From Siphonodentalium dalli (taxonomy: Eukaryota > Mollusca > Scaphopoda > Gadilida > Siphonodentaliidae), in contig CP136069.1 of NCBI GenBank assembly GCA_032622095.1, positions 104,252,278-104,316,277 on the forward strand: a DNA stretch of 64,000 nucleotides, given 5' to 3'. The first letter of the stretch is position 1; each line of letters begins with the position of its first letter. The position numbers and the translations under genes are program-made. Below the pieces are notes generated by a model. It did not search any database. It was not told the DNA's origin and was given only the letters and a program-made list of their open reading frames with translations. Of this stretch, positions 10,969-23,760 are shown one piece after another.

Positions 10969-12234
10969 GACTGTTCATTGTTATATGAGTTATCAGTGAA
11001 ATGTTAATGTGCTCGTATATGCTTAGATGCCTATATTTGTAGATGATGCACCCAATTGCACAAGTAAGCCCAAAATACAATTAAAAAGAACAAACTACAT
11101 TGTATGTACCGGCCTGTACACGAAGTGGCTAAATCAACTTGGACTCACTTTATCGTTCATACTGCCTCCAGGTGCAATGACAACTGTGGGCAAAATGAAA
11201 TGTGTTTTGGAAATCAATTAAGTCAGTATGGATCATGATGCAATAGACTACATTAGGCTGCCAAGAGTTAGTCAAAAGTTTGTCACTAGGATGACTAACT
11301 TTAGTCATAATGCAGACCATTATTAATGAACAGGATTGAGTCATAATGACTAACATTTACTAGTCACTGCCCTGATAAAGTTCCATAAAATCTTATATCC
11401 CAACATAACGAGTTGAAGATCTTGTACATCAATTAAGAAAACTAGATCTTTAACCCTTTGGAGAGTATCTGTAACGTCATATACATCATGAGTAAATTTA
11501 ACGTCTACGTCATAGCAATAATTATGAACAAGGTATCATTTCCGATATTTTCTGTACCATATCGGACTGGATTGACCTGCAAGGAGCTTTAATAGACCCT
11601 GAAAATCCAAAATGGCCGACTTCAAATTTATCAAAGTCAAGAATATTTAAAATTGTGCTACCTATAGAATTATTTTCATCTTTAAAGGATCAGCACCTTT
11701 GTGCTTGCACTCATAAGTGCTTAACAAGATTTTTGGATGGAATATATTGGTCGTAGAATGAAAAACAGACATTTTCCCAATAACAAAGATGTTGAGGAAA
11801 TCATCATTTATAGAGTATTTTATCAGTAACCTAAAACTCCTGCAATAAGGTTATCTAGTGATATAATTTGAATGAATAAATTTAATAGTGAGTAGTTCAT
11901 CCTTTGTTATCTAGGTTTCACGACCTTTGATGTGAGATGGCTGCCAAAATGGTTATAAATGGGATGACATATATCACATTATCATTATAAATGAGTTCAA
12001 TGTGTTATTTTCTTTAAATTTATGGGAGAACAGGATGTTTTTATGGCATTCTAATGCTGAATTGAATTATACTCAGCCCACAAGTAGGTTTAGTAAATGT
12101 TGAGTTGCTACAATATGATCAATCAATATGATTCGGTAGTCGAGTAGGTTGTGTCTTTATCAGTCCCACAGCAATTTTGATTGGCCGCATGTCATCACCG
12201 CCATTTTGAATAAAGGTTCTACAATTTCCCTATT
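10969..12234. other. Intergenic; one arm of a distant inverted repeat
   Basis: No gene seen. Positions ~11500-11700 match the reverse complement of ~15960-16170 (listed separately). The rest shows AT-rich text with scattered ATGGCTGCCAAAATGG words. Confidence 0.45.
11500..11700 (+). repeat. Left arm of a 4.4-kb-spaced inverted repeat
   Basis: Blocks GACCTGCAAGGAGCT, GACCCTGAAAATCCAAAA, GCCGACT and AAAGTCAAGAATATTTAAAA recur in the same order on the minus strand at 15960-16170 with roughly 80% identity by eye. This could be two copies of one old dispersed repeat or the two ends of one element. Confidence 0.6.
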
Positions 12235-12702
12235 AGGCCAAAACAAAATATACCTTTGTTTCTGGTGACATGCAAGAAAAAAATAGAGGCGGGCGGGTGA
12301 CTTTTCATTTTATTTTATTTTTTCATTTTATTTTCAACTTTGCTCAAAATAAATATGAATACCCCCAGACTGCTTCTCCTTGTTTTTAATGTACTATAAA
12401 ATAATAAAACTATTAAGTACATAATATTAGAATATAAGTGTAATTTATTGTTTTATTGAATAAAACATGAAAATGAAGAAAAAAAAGTTTGATTTGGCTG
12501 TGAACTAATTGAAGTTTGGTATAATTTCCGGTTTAACAGTACACACGATGTGTCCATTTTACACGGAAATGAATCAGTTTACATGGAAAATAAAATGTGA
12601 TGCGTACTAAATTTTGCAAAATCAATAAAATGAAAATGGTCGGGGGCACCAGAAGAGGGGCGGGCGGGTCACCAGAAACACAGGTCTTTTTTATTTTGGC
12701 CT
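12235..12702 (+). mobile_element. MITE with GGCCAAAA ends and CACCAGAAACA subterminal motif
   Basis: Ends are AGGCCAAAACAAAATA... and ...TATTTTGGCCT. Inside them TTTCTGGTGAC (left) faces GTCACCAGAAA (right), each beside GAGGCGGGCGGGTGAC-type text. About 470 bp, AT-rich centre, no coding. No clean target duplication. A similar end (ACTGGAAACACAGGC followed by a T-run) is seen at about 63356-63380. Confidence 0.7.
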
Positions 12703-15700
12703 CATGTACATTATTTTAGAACAAATAATGGCTAGCCCAGCATGATCGCCTATACTTAATTTATATCCTGATTAAGTGTTTTTTTTTATGAATTTGAACA
12801 TATATGTATATGTACACGTAGATGTATATTTGCCCTAACTTGTTTCTGGTTCAAATTTGGGAGTTTGTAAGAAAACAATTCATAAGAAAGAAAACAGTTG
12901 CAGTAATACTAAAAGATATTGTCCTGTTCAAAACTAACAAATACATGTCTATTGGTTATTGGTGTGATATCCAGTAATAAAGACTGAAAATAATTCTTCA
13001 GATTATTTTATAAGGGCTTCAGTCCAGGTATAATAAATATACACATTAAAAATATAGGGCTTCCACACATACAGGATATTTTCCAACTTGACAATCGTTC
13101 CTTGTGATCAACTAAGTGAGTTCATGTGAGGTTCATGGAAACTTATTTGGCAAGCTTGATTCTAAAGTGTCTAGCTTTATGGGCTTGAAATTCAGAATGC
13201 AATCCTGTTATATTATGAGTTCAGAGTGAGTTAAAAGAAAAATACAAGCATCAGTTGATATGCAGATATAAATTCATACCAGACAAATCTACATTCTGCA
13301 GGTAGCCATGCTATGCAATACTCTCTCATGTTTCAACTTATCAATTACCAATGACTATTTAATGCTGTTAAATTTTATAAAGTATAGCCCATTTGAAACT
13401 GGTTTGCTGACCCAGAAAAAACTTCATTTTATGATACCAGACTGACCATGAGAAAAAACACATACAAGACATGGAAGTCAGTGACTGATCACAAATAGTC
13501 ATCCACCATATTATGTCAGATGTTTTTGTAGATCTATGGATGTTGTAATGCAATATAGATCTCCATTATATTTGCACAATTTTATTTTTCATTTCATCTT
13601 TTTAAATTGACTTTTATTTTTTTATGTATGTATATGAGCCACTCCAAAAAAAAGTACTGTAAACGGTTTGGTTTGAATTCATAGGCAAAGGAGATATATA
13701 TATATATATATATATATACTTTACATATCAAATATTGTGTACCATGCAGGTACATGTATGTGTGTCAGTTGCTTTAGTTCTGTGATTTACATGCAGTAAC
13801 TATATTCTAGTGAAATTTATGGTCTGCACCCTGCAGTCTTTCAAAAAACATGCTATGGCCATGCGTACATATACATTGATTCTAACACTATCATTGTCAG
13901 GTTATAATCTATGTTTGAGGAAAGTTACTATGTATTTTTCATTTGTGTTGCATTTGTCAATATTAATGGGTCCCAGAAGCCCAGATGTTACTAGTGCAGA
14001 CACCATTTAATTTTCATGAGACTGGTGGACTGCATGTCCATACTCCTAAATAAACATGACTCTTATCAGACCAAGACGGTATTGTGTAGGTTTTCAACAA
14101 CCATACTAGAATTAGGGCTGCAACAATATACACACCTCACGTTTCAATACGTATCACGATTTTTTGCAACGATACGATACGTATCGCGATACATTCCAGA
14201 CTGAAAATTGGACCAGTTTACAACTTTTGATTGTTCTGTTGCATTAATAGCCATTATGTGTACTATTATTCAGCCATGTACTGGAAGTGGAATTATGACC
14301 ACACTTGATGTTACATGTATACCATCTCGGCACCCTGTACAGTTATTTGGCAATCAAAGATTCCTAAGGCTGAAGAGATCACTCTCACCAAAAAAAGTGC
14401 TGAAGTGTGCACATGTTTTGAGATATCCTTCTGAGTAACCTTTAGTTTTTGCGTCTGTCATGATTTATTTTTGAGGATAATTCATTTATGTTCCAATGAA
14501 AATTAAAATTAACTGAAAACAAACTGCTTTAGGGCATTAGACTTTCAACTTGAACGCACGAAACCCAAAGTGCTTCCACACCGGCGATTTAAACTTCGCC
14601 AGCGCCCCGACAATTTTCGAGTTAGCCCGCCAGGCCTGTCTCCGACCGGCTGAGAATTTTATTATGCGATACTTCCGACATGTTAATTTGTTATTGATTT
14701 TAAATGTCAAATATATTCAACTGACCCTCGCGATAGCGGAAGAACAATTTTGATTGGTTAACAGAAAAGGAAAATACGGAATCATTGCGGTTACAGCCAA
14801 TGAAAAGTGTCCTCTCAGAGAGCTTGGGCGACAAAAATGCGGATCGAAAACATACCGGAATAATTACGAAACGAACCGCCGGTAAACATCGATTTGTTAC
14901 AAACTGGCCATAATTGAGATGACTATTCCTGTTGTTTACCAAACATCAGCGTACACATTATTAAATATTTTGAAATATACATGTTCCTGAATGTTTCATA
15001 CAGACTCTGGCTTTTGCACAAATCTCTCGGATTTGCCAAACAATGCAAAATTTACCAACTTTAGGTAAGATGATCGCTTTGACCTACAAACATCATTGCA
15101 ATCCAGCAGTACCCATCAGCATGATATAAAATTAGCAGGACCACTTAACCTTGGGTGGTATTGAAAATGAAAATATCTTTTAAATGGTAAGTTATGAGGG
15201 CTTTTAGCTATTATGAAGAATTATGTTAGTGAAATTACAGCCCCTCATCTTCTTCAACCTGCAAGTGCTGCAATTATCATGGCCAATCAAAATTAATGTG
15301 GGACTGACAAAGGCTCATTCTACTATTGATTGAATATGATTCCATCATTTCCTAAATCTTTTAGTGAGATGAGTTGTCATAGTCCTTTTGGAAGAATTGA
15401 TTACTTCTGAAATATATACTTGTATATATGGTCATCTCTCATCTGAGTACAACATGTTTTTACTGTGCACGGATGCAATACCCATTTTAAGATCTCAACA
15501 TGTGGTTGCTGCATGAAGCAAACAGCTGGTCATTCCATTTAGTAAAAGTGTTTAGCATGTTCCATAGCTTGGTCACTTAAATCAGATCATCAGCTGCTAA
15601 ATGTTGATAAAAACTTTTGAAAACCATGTTCAATCTGTACATTTCTGTTGATTAGAGCACAATCGTTACCTGATTTTTGGTAAAGCACACCAATTTCCAA

Positions 15701-16839
15701 GGCATGTTCAAAGTCGGGAAGGGCATATGTTATGTGTCAGGGTCAACACATTCTCAGCAACGATTTCAAGTTAATCCAATTTTGCGTGGTCAATTGTGCT
15801 CTAAGTCTGTCAGAGCATGCGGAGAGTTCTTTACTAGAATAAATCTTGTCTTCGACTTAATTGATTCTGGTAAAGAACTATGCTCTATAACCCTTACTTA
15901 TTAAAATAAATTTCAAAATTCAACATTAGAATATCATAAAAGACATACTGTTCTCCTGTTAGCTATAGTTTAAATGATACTTTAATAATGAAAAAAATTC
16001 TATACGTTGCACTATTTTAATTATTCTTGACTTTGCTAAATTTTTGCTAATTTCTAGTCGGCGTTTTGGATTTTCAGGGTCATGAGCTCCTTGAAGGTCA
16101 ACGCCATCCTATAATGCAATAGAAAATATCAGAAATGATACCTCTATGTAGCATTAATGCATATAGGTCATTAAAAATCTAATTGGGGGCTCAACTTTGA
16201 GAAAAAAGGGCTGAACCCTAAAATTGGGGTTCAGGCCCTTAAAAATCAAATTTGGGCCCCTTTTATCAAAAATCGGTCGGCACCACTGAATTCCTCATCG
16301 AAAAGTACTCCAGAATAAGTATCAAACAGAGAGTGGTTGGATATTCTCTAAAGAAAACAGTTGTGAGACCGACTATTACATGTTTACATAGTCGGTGTCA
16401 TCGACCGCGTTTAAACAAAATCCGCATATTTATTGGACCGTTACAGTACGATATTTCCGAAATACGAAATACTTTCGTCACCAAACCTCGTCTGGACTGT
16501 CGATCTATTCGGCGCATTTTAATTAGCTTTCCGTCTCCATTTGGGGTAAAAAGAATTTGGCCAAAGGTTTAGCCAAATGAAATTTTTATTAGCCAAATTC
16601 GAAAAAGATTGGCCATTGGCCATTTTGGCCACCAACAGCCCGAACACTGATCACAGGCGAGATTTTTGTTGTAAATGAGTTATCTTGGAAGCAAGATTTT
16701 ATTCTATTTTTTTTTATTTTATTATTATTGAATTGTATGTCTCTGAAAGAAGAAAATATGTCAGAGAAGAATAATACTCAGTACTTTTAAATATTTGTAA
16801 AGTGTTTGTTAATTAATATGAATTTATTTTCTATTTCAG
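12703..16839. other. Probable GAK intron or 5' region, no further exon recognised
   Basis: AT-rich. Contains a (TA)n microsatellite at 13693-13719, ATACGTATC/GATACG words at 14135-14190 following AGGGCTGCAACA (hAT-terminus-like), and a GC-richer patch at 14560-14900 with GATTGGTT and AGCCAATGA boxes that could be promoter-like. A self-complementary GGGGCTCAA...GGGTTCAGGCCC region lies near 16185-16260. I could not find the exon that should encode the GAK N-terminus. Confidence 0.4.
15960..16170 (-). repeat. Right arm of the inverted repeat shared with 11500-11700
   Basis: Read on the minus strand it shows TCAAGGAGCT, GACCCTGAAAATCCAAAA, GCCGACT, AGCAAAGTCAAGAATAATTA and ACGTATAGAATT in the same order as 11500-11700. 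Confidence 0.6.
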
Positions 16840-16901
16840 GTGGTTTTGCTTATGTTTTTATTGCCCAAGATATTGAAGATGGCAAAGACTATGCACTCAA
16901 G
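16840..16901 (+). CDS. GAK: Cyclin-G-associated kinase, exon with glycine loop and catalytic lysine
   Basis: A 62-nt exon after a CTATTTCAG acceptor and before a GTCATT donor. With one upstream base completing the first codon it reads GGFAYVFIAQD, then IEDGKDYALK. In the Numb-associated kinase family (GAK, AAK1, BIKE) this is the glycine-rich loop (EGGFA.V) and the YALK lysine that binds ATP. The wording is closest to GAK, a Ser/Thr kinase fused to an auxilin-like region that acts in clathrin uncoating and adaptor phosphorylation. The next exon follows in frame (phase 0). The preceding exon, expected to end ...AEG, was not found. The donor is weak but agrees with the conserved exon border after YALK. 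Confidence 0.82.
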
Positions 16902-17942
16902 GTCATTTTATACTTTAACATCTTATCCATCTTGATTATTTCTGGAGAACTACTCATTTCCTTGGATTGACCTCTTCTTGTTCTTATTCTATACATAGTC
17001 GTATGAACAGTAATATACAGAATAAATCTAAAGTATGTTGTAGATCTGTGCGGTATAAAACAGGACTAATTGACATTCATCCCATCACTAGAAGCAACTG
17101 TATGACATAATTGATGTCAGCTGTTGTTACCATACTTTACTACAAAGATATTTTGGCTTGGAATAAATCATCAGAAACAGGAAGCTTTTGTTGAACTCTG
17201 GAGAAAATAACTGTTTTTCCAAAGCTCAATTATAGGTGTGGTCGATGAATATTATCAGAGTTATGACCTTTTTGATATTGCGACGTACATATCCTTAACT
17301 ATTTTATGATTTATGATAATAACTTATTTATATCTATGCATTTGCTTGGCACACATGTGTTTTTGTATTGTATGAAATTACAGTTTGAATGTTTGTCCAG
17401 TCCAATCATTTTAACAGAGATAGGCCCATTTTAAACTTCTGGTGTCCAATATAAATATATATCTAGGTGTATTAACAACATAGACAGTTGAAAGCAAAGT
17501 CTGTTCTGATCATTGCCAGAATTTAGTTTGTACACGCCCATTTAAAAAAATGGTCTATTGTACATATTTCGTTTCTGTTCTGCTGTCCATTTTTACCAGA
17601 GTCATTAACTTTTTTCAACGCTGAAATTAAGGTTTTCCTAATTTCCTGTTTATAACTGCAATAGGGTTGGTTGATCACCTCCAACCTTGGTATGGGCTGA
17701 ATTGTCTCGATATACAAGCTGTTCTGAAATTGGGGATTTGTCCAATGATTCTCACCAGACTTATGGGCACTTTTTCACTTTTACCTTTATTGATATTTGG
17801 CACAAAACTCCAAGCTACATGTATGGAATCTTTCTGAAATACAATTTGTAACAAGCCAATGTGTGGCCAAATGGTGTTTATAAACAAGCTTTGTGTACAT
17901 TCCTTAAATATGTTTGGTGGGTTTATATGGCAACATAATGTA

Positions 17943-18875
17943 CAATGAAACCTCTCCAAACCGGACCCTCTACAATCCGAATCCCTCTCCATTCCGAACG
18001 AATTGTTCGGTCCCGAATTTACCCAAGTGCATTGTCACTAATGATTACCTCTGTAATCCTAAACCTCTGTACTCCGAACATCGGACAGCTTTTCTAGTCT
18101 ACAAGTAAACGAATGCATTAATATTTACCTCCGAAATCCGAACGCGGAAAGCGATACCAATCGAACGAACGCACGTGCGGTAGATTGACATACTTGATGC
18201 TGAGCTCTTGTTGGTACATGTATATACAATTGGATTTGTTTACTTGCAATCACCAACAGACATTCCCTTTACGTTGTCAATGGACATCCTGTAGTTAATT
18301 TTCCTGCCTCAAGTTTTCAATGTACACTATTAAGGGCTCATTTAGGGAAGAGTTGATTAACCCTTTCAGTGCCAGGGGCCGATCTCATCGGCCCTAATTC
18401 ACGGTCTGTAAAATCGGCCCTAAAAAAAAAATGTTTAATTTTTTTTGGGTATGCTTAAGCATGCTATAGCGAATTTAAAAACACACTGGATAAAACCTTA
18501 GGGGCATGTTATAACTCAAAACTATCACCAAGTATTCATAGTAATAATTTTGATGCCCATGAAAAATGTAAGATTCCCTGGCACTAAACCTACAAAATAA
18601 GTCTGGCACTGAAAGAGTTAATTAGTAAACACATGAAGGTATAATTTTGGTGCATTTTATTATAGCCATGTATTATCTATTGTTATTTATATTTTATTTG
18701 GTACTTTATTGAATAAAGTTAAATTAATCAACAATGATTGGTTGTACTTCGAAAACTCATAGTAAACGACGTCAATACATTCCGATCGTAGTGCAATTTT
18801 CTATAAACCGAACACATATCTAAACCTAACAGAAAGGCTGGTCCGAAGGGTGTTCGGTTTGTAGAGGTTTTACTG
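17943..18875 (+). mobile_element. pogo/Tigger-like non-autonomous transposon in GAK intron
   Basis: The left end CAATGAAACCTCTCCAAACC and the right-end complement CAGTAAAACCTCTACAAACC form terminal inverted repeats, flanked by TA (17941-17942, 18876-18877). Internal CCTCT..A(A/T)(C/T)CCGAA words repeat near both ends. CAGT(A)AAACCTCTA...CCGAA termini and a TA target are typical of the pogo branch of Tc1/mariner. No transposase remains. A TTAA-flanked MITE lies inside. A fragment of the same family occurs at 49790-49905. Confidence 0.82.
18361..18617 (+). mobile_element. piggyBac-like MITE, 257 bp
   Basis: Flanked by TTAA on both sides (18357-18360 and 18618-18621). The left end CCCTTTCAGTGCCAG faces the right end CTGGCACTGAAAGAG. 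Directly inside the left end is a hairpin GGGCCGAT-CTC-ATCGGCCC, with a second ATCGGCCCT further in. A TTAA target with CCC/GGG-type ends is the piggyBac signature. It sits inside the pogo-like element. The plan matches the larger element at 43952-45085. Confidence 0.82.
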
Positions 18876-19142
18876 TATCCTGAAAAACATACTTTTGTTG
18901 AGAATGCAATTCCTGAATGGAGAACATTTATACTCGGCTACAAGGAAACATATTATAAATAATTTTATAATATAAACTTCTTATTGTACAAAAAAACTTG
19001 CAGACAAACATTTTCTAAGTGCCTTTGGAAATATCTGATCATGTACCCCTTTAGTACTTTTGGGAACTCATATTATAATCTTAATAATAGTATAATTTTA
19101 ATAATTATGTTAAAAGCTAATTGATATACATGTATCTTTCAG

Positions 19143-19202
19143 AGACTTCTTGCTAATGATGAAGAGAAAAATCAGATTGTTCTACAAGAAATCAAGATAC
19201 TT
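19143..19202 (+). CDS. GAK: Cyclin-G-associated kinase, alpha-C helix exon
   Basis: A 60-nt exon between a TATCTTTCAG acceptor and a GTATCT donor. It reads RLLANDEEKNQ then IVLQEIKIL. This matches the GAK segment that follows YALK (RLLSNEEEKN...QE pattern) and contains the alpha-C glutamate that pairs with the catalytic lysine. It joins 16840-16901 in phase 0 across a 2241-bp intron. AAK1 and BIKE have a different sequence here (R.xVNN..DL..), which favours GAK. The next exon (GHPNIVQF region in relatives) was not seen in the remaining window; it may lie beyond long repeat-filled introns. Confidence 0.82.
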
Positions 19203-19607
19203 GTATCTTTTTTTTTGAATTATATATACTGTAATGTGGATTTATATACAGGATAATTTGTATAGCATATTGTTATTGTAACTGTTTTGAGGTTTTAATA
19301 TAATATAGCTTTTAGCTCTTAGCAACTTCTAATCTAACATCCCTGAATGCTGCCTGAAATACACTATCTTGATTGATATTGATATTTTTATCTATATATA
19401 ATTTCAATATTTTTGGAAAGAAATAATTATATCAGGGTTGCTAAAAAATAAAAGAAAAGATAAAAGGTGTGGTTGGGTGGGTTGGTCTGAGCCTCTATTG
19501 CAGATTTTTCCAATGCCATGTAAACTATTTCCAAATCCCAAGTTAAAAGACAAATTATAAACTTGACCAAAATAGAGCATTAATCAAGAGAAGGGGTCAT
19601 TCATTTT

Positions 19608-21752
19608 TTATGTGTACCCATAATGCCGACGTCCGGATCAACCATCCGTCGTCCGTCTGTCTGTCTGTCCGTCTGTCTGTCCGTCTGTCTGTAGACACTT
19701 GCTATCCGATTCATTTACTTGAATATTTTTTATCGGATCTTGTTAAAATTTTATGTGCATGTTTATGATGACACACTCCTCACCTGTATAGTTTTTGGTA
19801 TCGATCGGTTGATCGGTTTAGAAATTATTAACACTTTGCATCCGCACATAGGCATGAGCTATCCGATGCTGTAACCAAAGTATTTTTTGTCCGATTGTTT
19901 TCATATTTTATATGTAGGTTTATAATGACACACCCCTCACCTGTATAGTTTTTGGTATCGATCGGTTGATCGGTTTAGAAAATAATTTACCCTGCACACA
20001 AATGCTATCTGATCCATCTAAGTCAAACTGTTTTCTTCTGATATGCCTCATATTTCTTACCAAGGTTTTTCTTAGCACGTTCTTTATCTGTATGGTTTTT
20101 GGTATCGTTTAATTAACCCTTTTCAAACTTATGTTTACTTAGAACTCACGTAAGCTGCTATGACTCTAAACATTTTTCATCTGATCTACACCAAATTTGG
20201 TACATGTGGTCCTCACCCCGAAATACAGATCAAGTTCAAATTTGGGTTTGATCCGATATATTTTAACAGAGTTATGGCCCTTTATAATTCAAGTAATTTA
20301 CTACCTATTGTATATGCCCTGTGAGAATTTAAGACAAACAACTTTACACAGTAATCTGCTTTATTGGGATCAGAAAATGACACTGGATACTCTTTGCTAA
20401 ACCACTGCTGCTCCCAGAGCTGTCAAATTTAAGTGATTGATGATACTTTACTCCAGTTTGTGTGCAATAGTAATTTAACCCAACCTGTTGAAACATGTTC
20501 ATGGCATTAATACAAATAGTCCATTGTCCATGTGAAGGATGTTCTGGAGCATGGCTGTTTAGAGAATTGTTGTTTACAGAGACACTGTTGTCTTATCTTG
20601 AGAAATTTTTTTTATCCACACATTAGTTCCATCATATGATGTCATTGAAAATGATTAACACTCTCCACACATCATATGTTCATTCTCCTATTCTATGTCC
20701 AGGTTGATCGTGATCCACTTTTCACTTGCATGTATTTCAGGATTAAAATTAACCTATTCCAGAGACACATCATATCCGATACGCAGATTTTAAATTATCT
20801 CTTTCGCCGTAGGCCAGGTTCACTAAGAATTTCTATTAATTATAAGCCACCAATTGAATATTCATCATTTGAGGATATATCTTATTTTGAAATTACCTCT
20901 ATTGCATTTGGGCTGCAGGATAATAATAATGGTTCTGGTATTCTTGAAGCTGACTTTTTGGTCAAATATTTTTCACCCAATCACTTTTATAATCTCATTT
21001 AGGTTGATTGTGACACATTCTTCATGTGTATAGATTTTGGTATTGATTGAATGGTTTTGAGAATATTAACCCAATATTTAATAATATTTCTGCTGTTACA
21101 GACATTGTATCTTTCCAATGATCAGCTTAGAATAAAATTAACCATAGGTACATGTATACTGTACGCGATCCAATGTTATGACTCTAATATTTTCAATTTG
21201 ACCCTTCTCATATCTCTCCTTTAGTTATCTGATAATTCTGTATTAAAATATTTTATATCCAACCATTATCAATCATATTTAATATCAAAGTCTATACACC
21301 CCTCACTTATATAGATGTTCAGGCGCTTGTTGGTCTCTAATCTCAATCATCCCATAACTTTTACTATGCAGCTAACACAACAACATAATCTGTTATGACT
21401 CAGGTTCCATTGTAAGAAGTAAATAAATAGAGTTATTATGATGTTAATATTGTAACAATTATATCTTTAACAGCTATGGTGCATATGTCTGACTGTGTTT
21501 GGGTATAATTATCTTTATCAATCTATCACACATACATGTATCTCTGTTGGAGTGACCGAATAGGTTGAAATCGAATGTCATATCCATGTTCCTATTGTGT
21601 TTAAATGAGCAAGTTGCTCAATATGTCTGATTCCACTATGAAACTAATAAATAATAGTACGCTGTGAATTGTTGAAATTCTTGCACTCATAAAAAGATCG
21701 CTATCGCCAAGGTATGGGTTAAACATCTGCCGATCGTGATCGGCCTCTCGTT
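19608..21752 (+). mobile_element. F2 Helentron-like element, copy i
   Basis: The left end TATGTGTACCCATA (hairpin right arm lost) is followed by a TCCGTC/TGTCTGTCC tract at 19648-19692 and degenerate direct repeats that reuse the phrase CACACCCCTCACCTGTATAG, then TTTTTGGTATCGATCGG. The right end GGTATGGGTTAAACATC (complement of the left end) is followed by a hairpin GCCGATCGTGATCGGC (21729-21744) and CTCTCGTTT. Same plan as F1 but unrelated sequence. No coding capacity recognised. Confidence 0.8.
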
Positions 21753-22675
21753 TCCATACAGTAAGCCGGGGTGGGTGAGCCGTGAAAAAGGTAACTTTTT
21801 TCCAAGTGGTCACAATTTTTTCCTCTTAAAACATTTCTGCAATATAATTGCCTCGAAGTGTTCAGCATCATTGTTAAGGTGTGTATGACACTTATGGCAG
21901 TGCTTAGGGGGGTAGTTAGTGTAGATTTAGGCATGATGCTTCTCAGAAATCCAGATTACGAACCAACTCTCAGGAATTCGTCTTTTACATCCGATCACAT
22001 TTCCATGTACCAATGCTACTGGTTCCAGATGAAAATGGATAGTTATGTCAGTGTGGTCATCAGCAAAATGATCGAGGGCTGCAGAGGCGAATTTGGCGAT
22101 ACTACCCGGCATAGCATCAACAAATTCAACCTCTGACGACCTCATTCTATTTTGGTCTCGACCAACCATGGAGAACTAGCTACAGAATGAGGGTCACATA
22201 TGATGAATTTGGTAATGCTATAGCCCACTATGCTGGGTAGCATCACTGAACTCACCCTCCTTGGAGCTTATTCTGCAGACTGCACATGACCATATTATTT
22301 ACAAGTTTCTATTTACACGTACATGTATGTGTCTGAATGCTTGACCTGGTCTGGCCTTAGCACAGTACCTAGCCCAAGAACTCAGCTCATGGAAATGAAA
22401 ATTAGTTTTGTGATACATGGCGGATTTCAGCTGAATACATGTATTGTTGGAGAGTCAATTGCCAGGTGGTGTTGCCCTAATATTTTTTCAACAATCCTAA
22501 TTGACATAAATTCATGTGATACTATGGGACACATCTAAAGTTACACTTGCTGTGATGAAAAGAAGGTACACTATTGCTTTTATACTTGTCTACATGTATA
22601 ATGAGCTACCCCTGACAATATTTGGGGACGAAACAATCAATACTTTTCTGATCATAACATGTATTCTGTGTGTTT
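21753..22675. other. Intergenic, no recognised gene
   Basis: An open stretch of about 90 codons at 21858-22136 (+) has no recognisable domain. Text around 22190-22290 resembles the GAGGTCCC repeat units seen at 23330, 23640 and 26460. Nothing else supportable. Confidence 0.4.
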
Positions 22676-23110
22676 TTTTAGCTCACCTGAGATGAAGTCT
22701 CCGGTGGAGCTATAGTCATCACTCCTCGTCCGTCATCTGTCCGTCCATCCATCAACAAATCTTTAAGCATCTCCTTCTTCGGAACCATAAGACCGAATGG
22801 GTTCATATTTGGTGTGGATGTTCCTTAGTTGACTCACATTCAGATTTGTTCAAATGAGGTCACCCGGTCAAATAGTTTCGAAGCTAGGACCTTAACTCTT
22901 TCCCACCCTAGTAATTATAGCAACGATTTCTTCTCAAATTTCATTGGGCCGAGTGGGTTCATATTGGTACAAAGAGTCCTCGGGGGACTGTGATTCCGAT
23001 TTGTTAAAATGAGGTCACTGGGTCGAATGTGGGCGAAGCCAGTGACATAATTAAAAAAAAATTCAGATTTTTGGGAATTTTCACCTTGCTCAATTTAACA
23101 TTTTTTTTTT
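22676..23110 (+). repeat. F6 left end and one internal unit (AGCTCACCTGAG type)
   Basis: A T-run then AGCTCACCTGAG...GGTGGAGCT forms an imperfect hairpin, followed by TCGTCCGTCATCTGTCCGTCC and then units with GGGTTCATATTTGGTGTGGA, ATTCAGATTTGTTCAAATG and GGGTCAAATAG. AGCTCACCTGAG-headed repeats are abundant in mollusc genomes. I could not find its right end; a second partial unit lies at 23990-24202. Poly-T at 23100 ends the similarity. Confidence 0.7.
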
Positions 23111-23265
23111 TTTTTTAAACATGTTATAAAATTTGAAAAAAAGTGACACCCGCACCCAACCAACATTCCTTCCAACCGATATTATGACCAACTTCCAACT
23201 TTAATACCTGTTCTATCCAGAAGCAGATAATATCTCTGCAGATAGACACAGAGAGACACAGGTCA

Positions 23266-23760
23266 TTAATCTAGATTAGAATAATATGTCATCTGGCAGC
23301 TTGTGTAAACAACACTGCTAGCAAATTTAAACAAACTGCCTGAATTTAGTGTGTCTGACATTTGCAGAATGAGGTCCCCAGAGGGTGAATTTAGTGTTGC
23401 TACCCTGTACAGCAGGTTAACATAACCAAATACACCCTCCAGGGACATAATTCTGCTTAGGCATCATCTTCTGGGAAGTATCTTAAGTATCAAATTGAAA
23501 TTTTGTTTTAGTTAATTTTTGACTTTTAACCTTCTGTTCAGTTTCTATGTCCCCTAATTTGCAGAAGATAAAATGCATAATTGAGGTGCTCAATGGGTGT
23601 GCATTACAAACTTCAACTGTAGAACTTCAATCTGTTCCTAGGTTTCCCATGGCTGTTGAGGCCTAATCAGACTGAGGATGAATCCGGTGATGCTAGCCCT
23701 CCTTGCGGAATATTGTCATTAAATTCACCTTTTGGGGACCTCATTCTGCAAATGTCAGAC
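23266..23760. repeat. Inverted and direct copies of a ~110-bp GAGGTCCCC repeat
   Basis: At 23340-23450 the text GTGTCTGACATTTGCAGAAT, then GAGGTCCCC, reads forward. At 23690-23765 its complement (GGGGACCTCATTCTGCAAAT then GTCAGACAC) appears, and 26500-26560 repeats it. The two halves form a dispersed inverted repeat. No coding. Confidence 0.65.

Noticed and set aside
12235-12702. Target-site duplication for the GGCCAAAA MITE
   Set aside because: Flanks (CTATT and CATGT) do not match; the ends may be frayed or mis-set by a few bases.
14560-14900. GC-richer patch with CCAAT-like boxes as the GAK promoter
   Set aside because: No start codon or exon reading like the GAK N-terminus follows, so the assignment would be a guess.
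16252-16572. 106-codon open frame just upstream of the first GAK exon
   Set aside because: No kinase-like or other recognisable sequence; it ends in ATTGGCCATTGGCCATTTTG repeat text, and it does not supply the expected GAK N-terminus.
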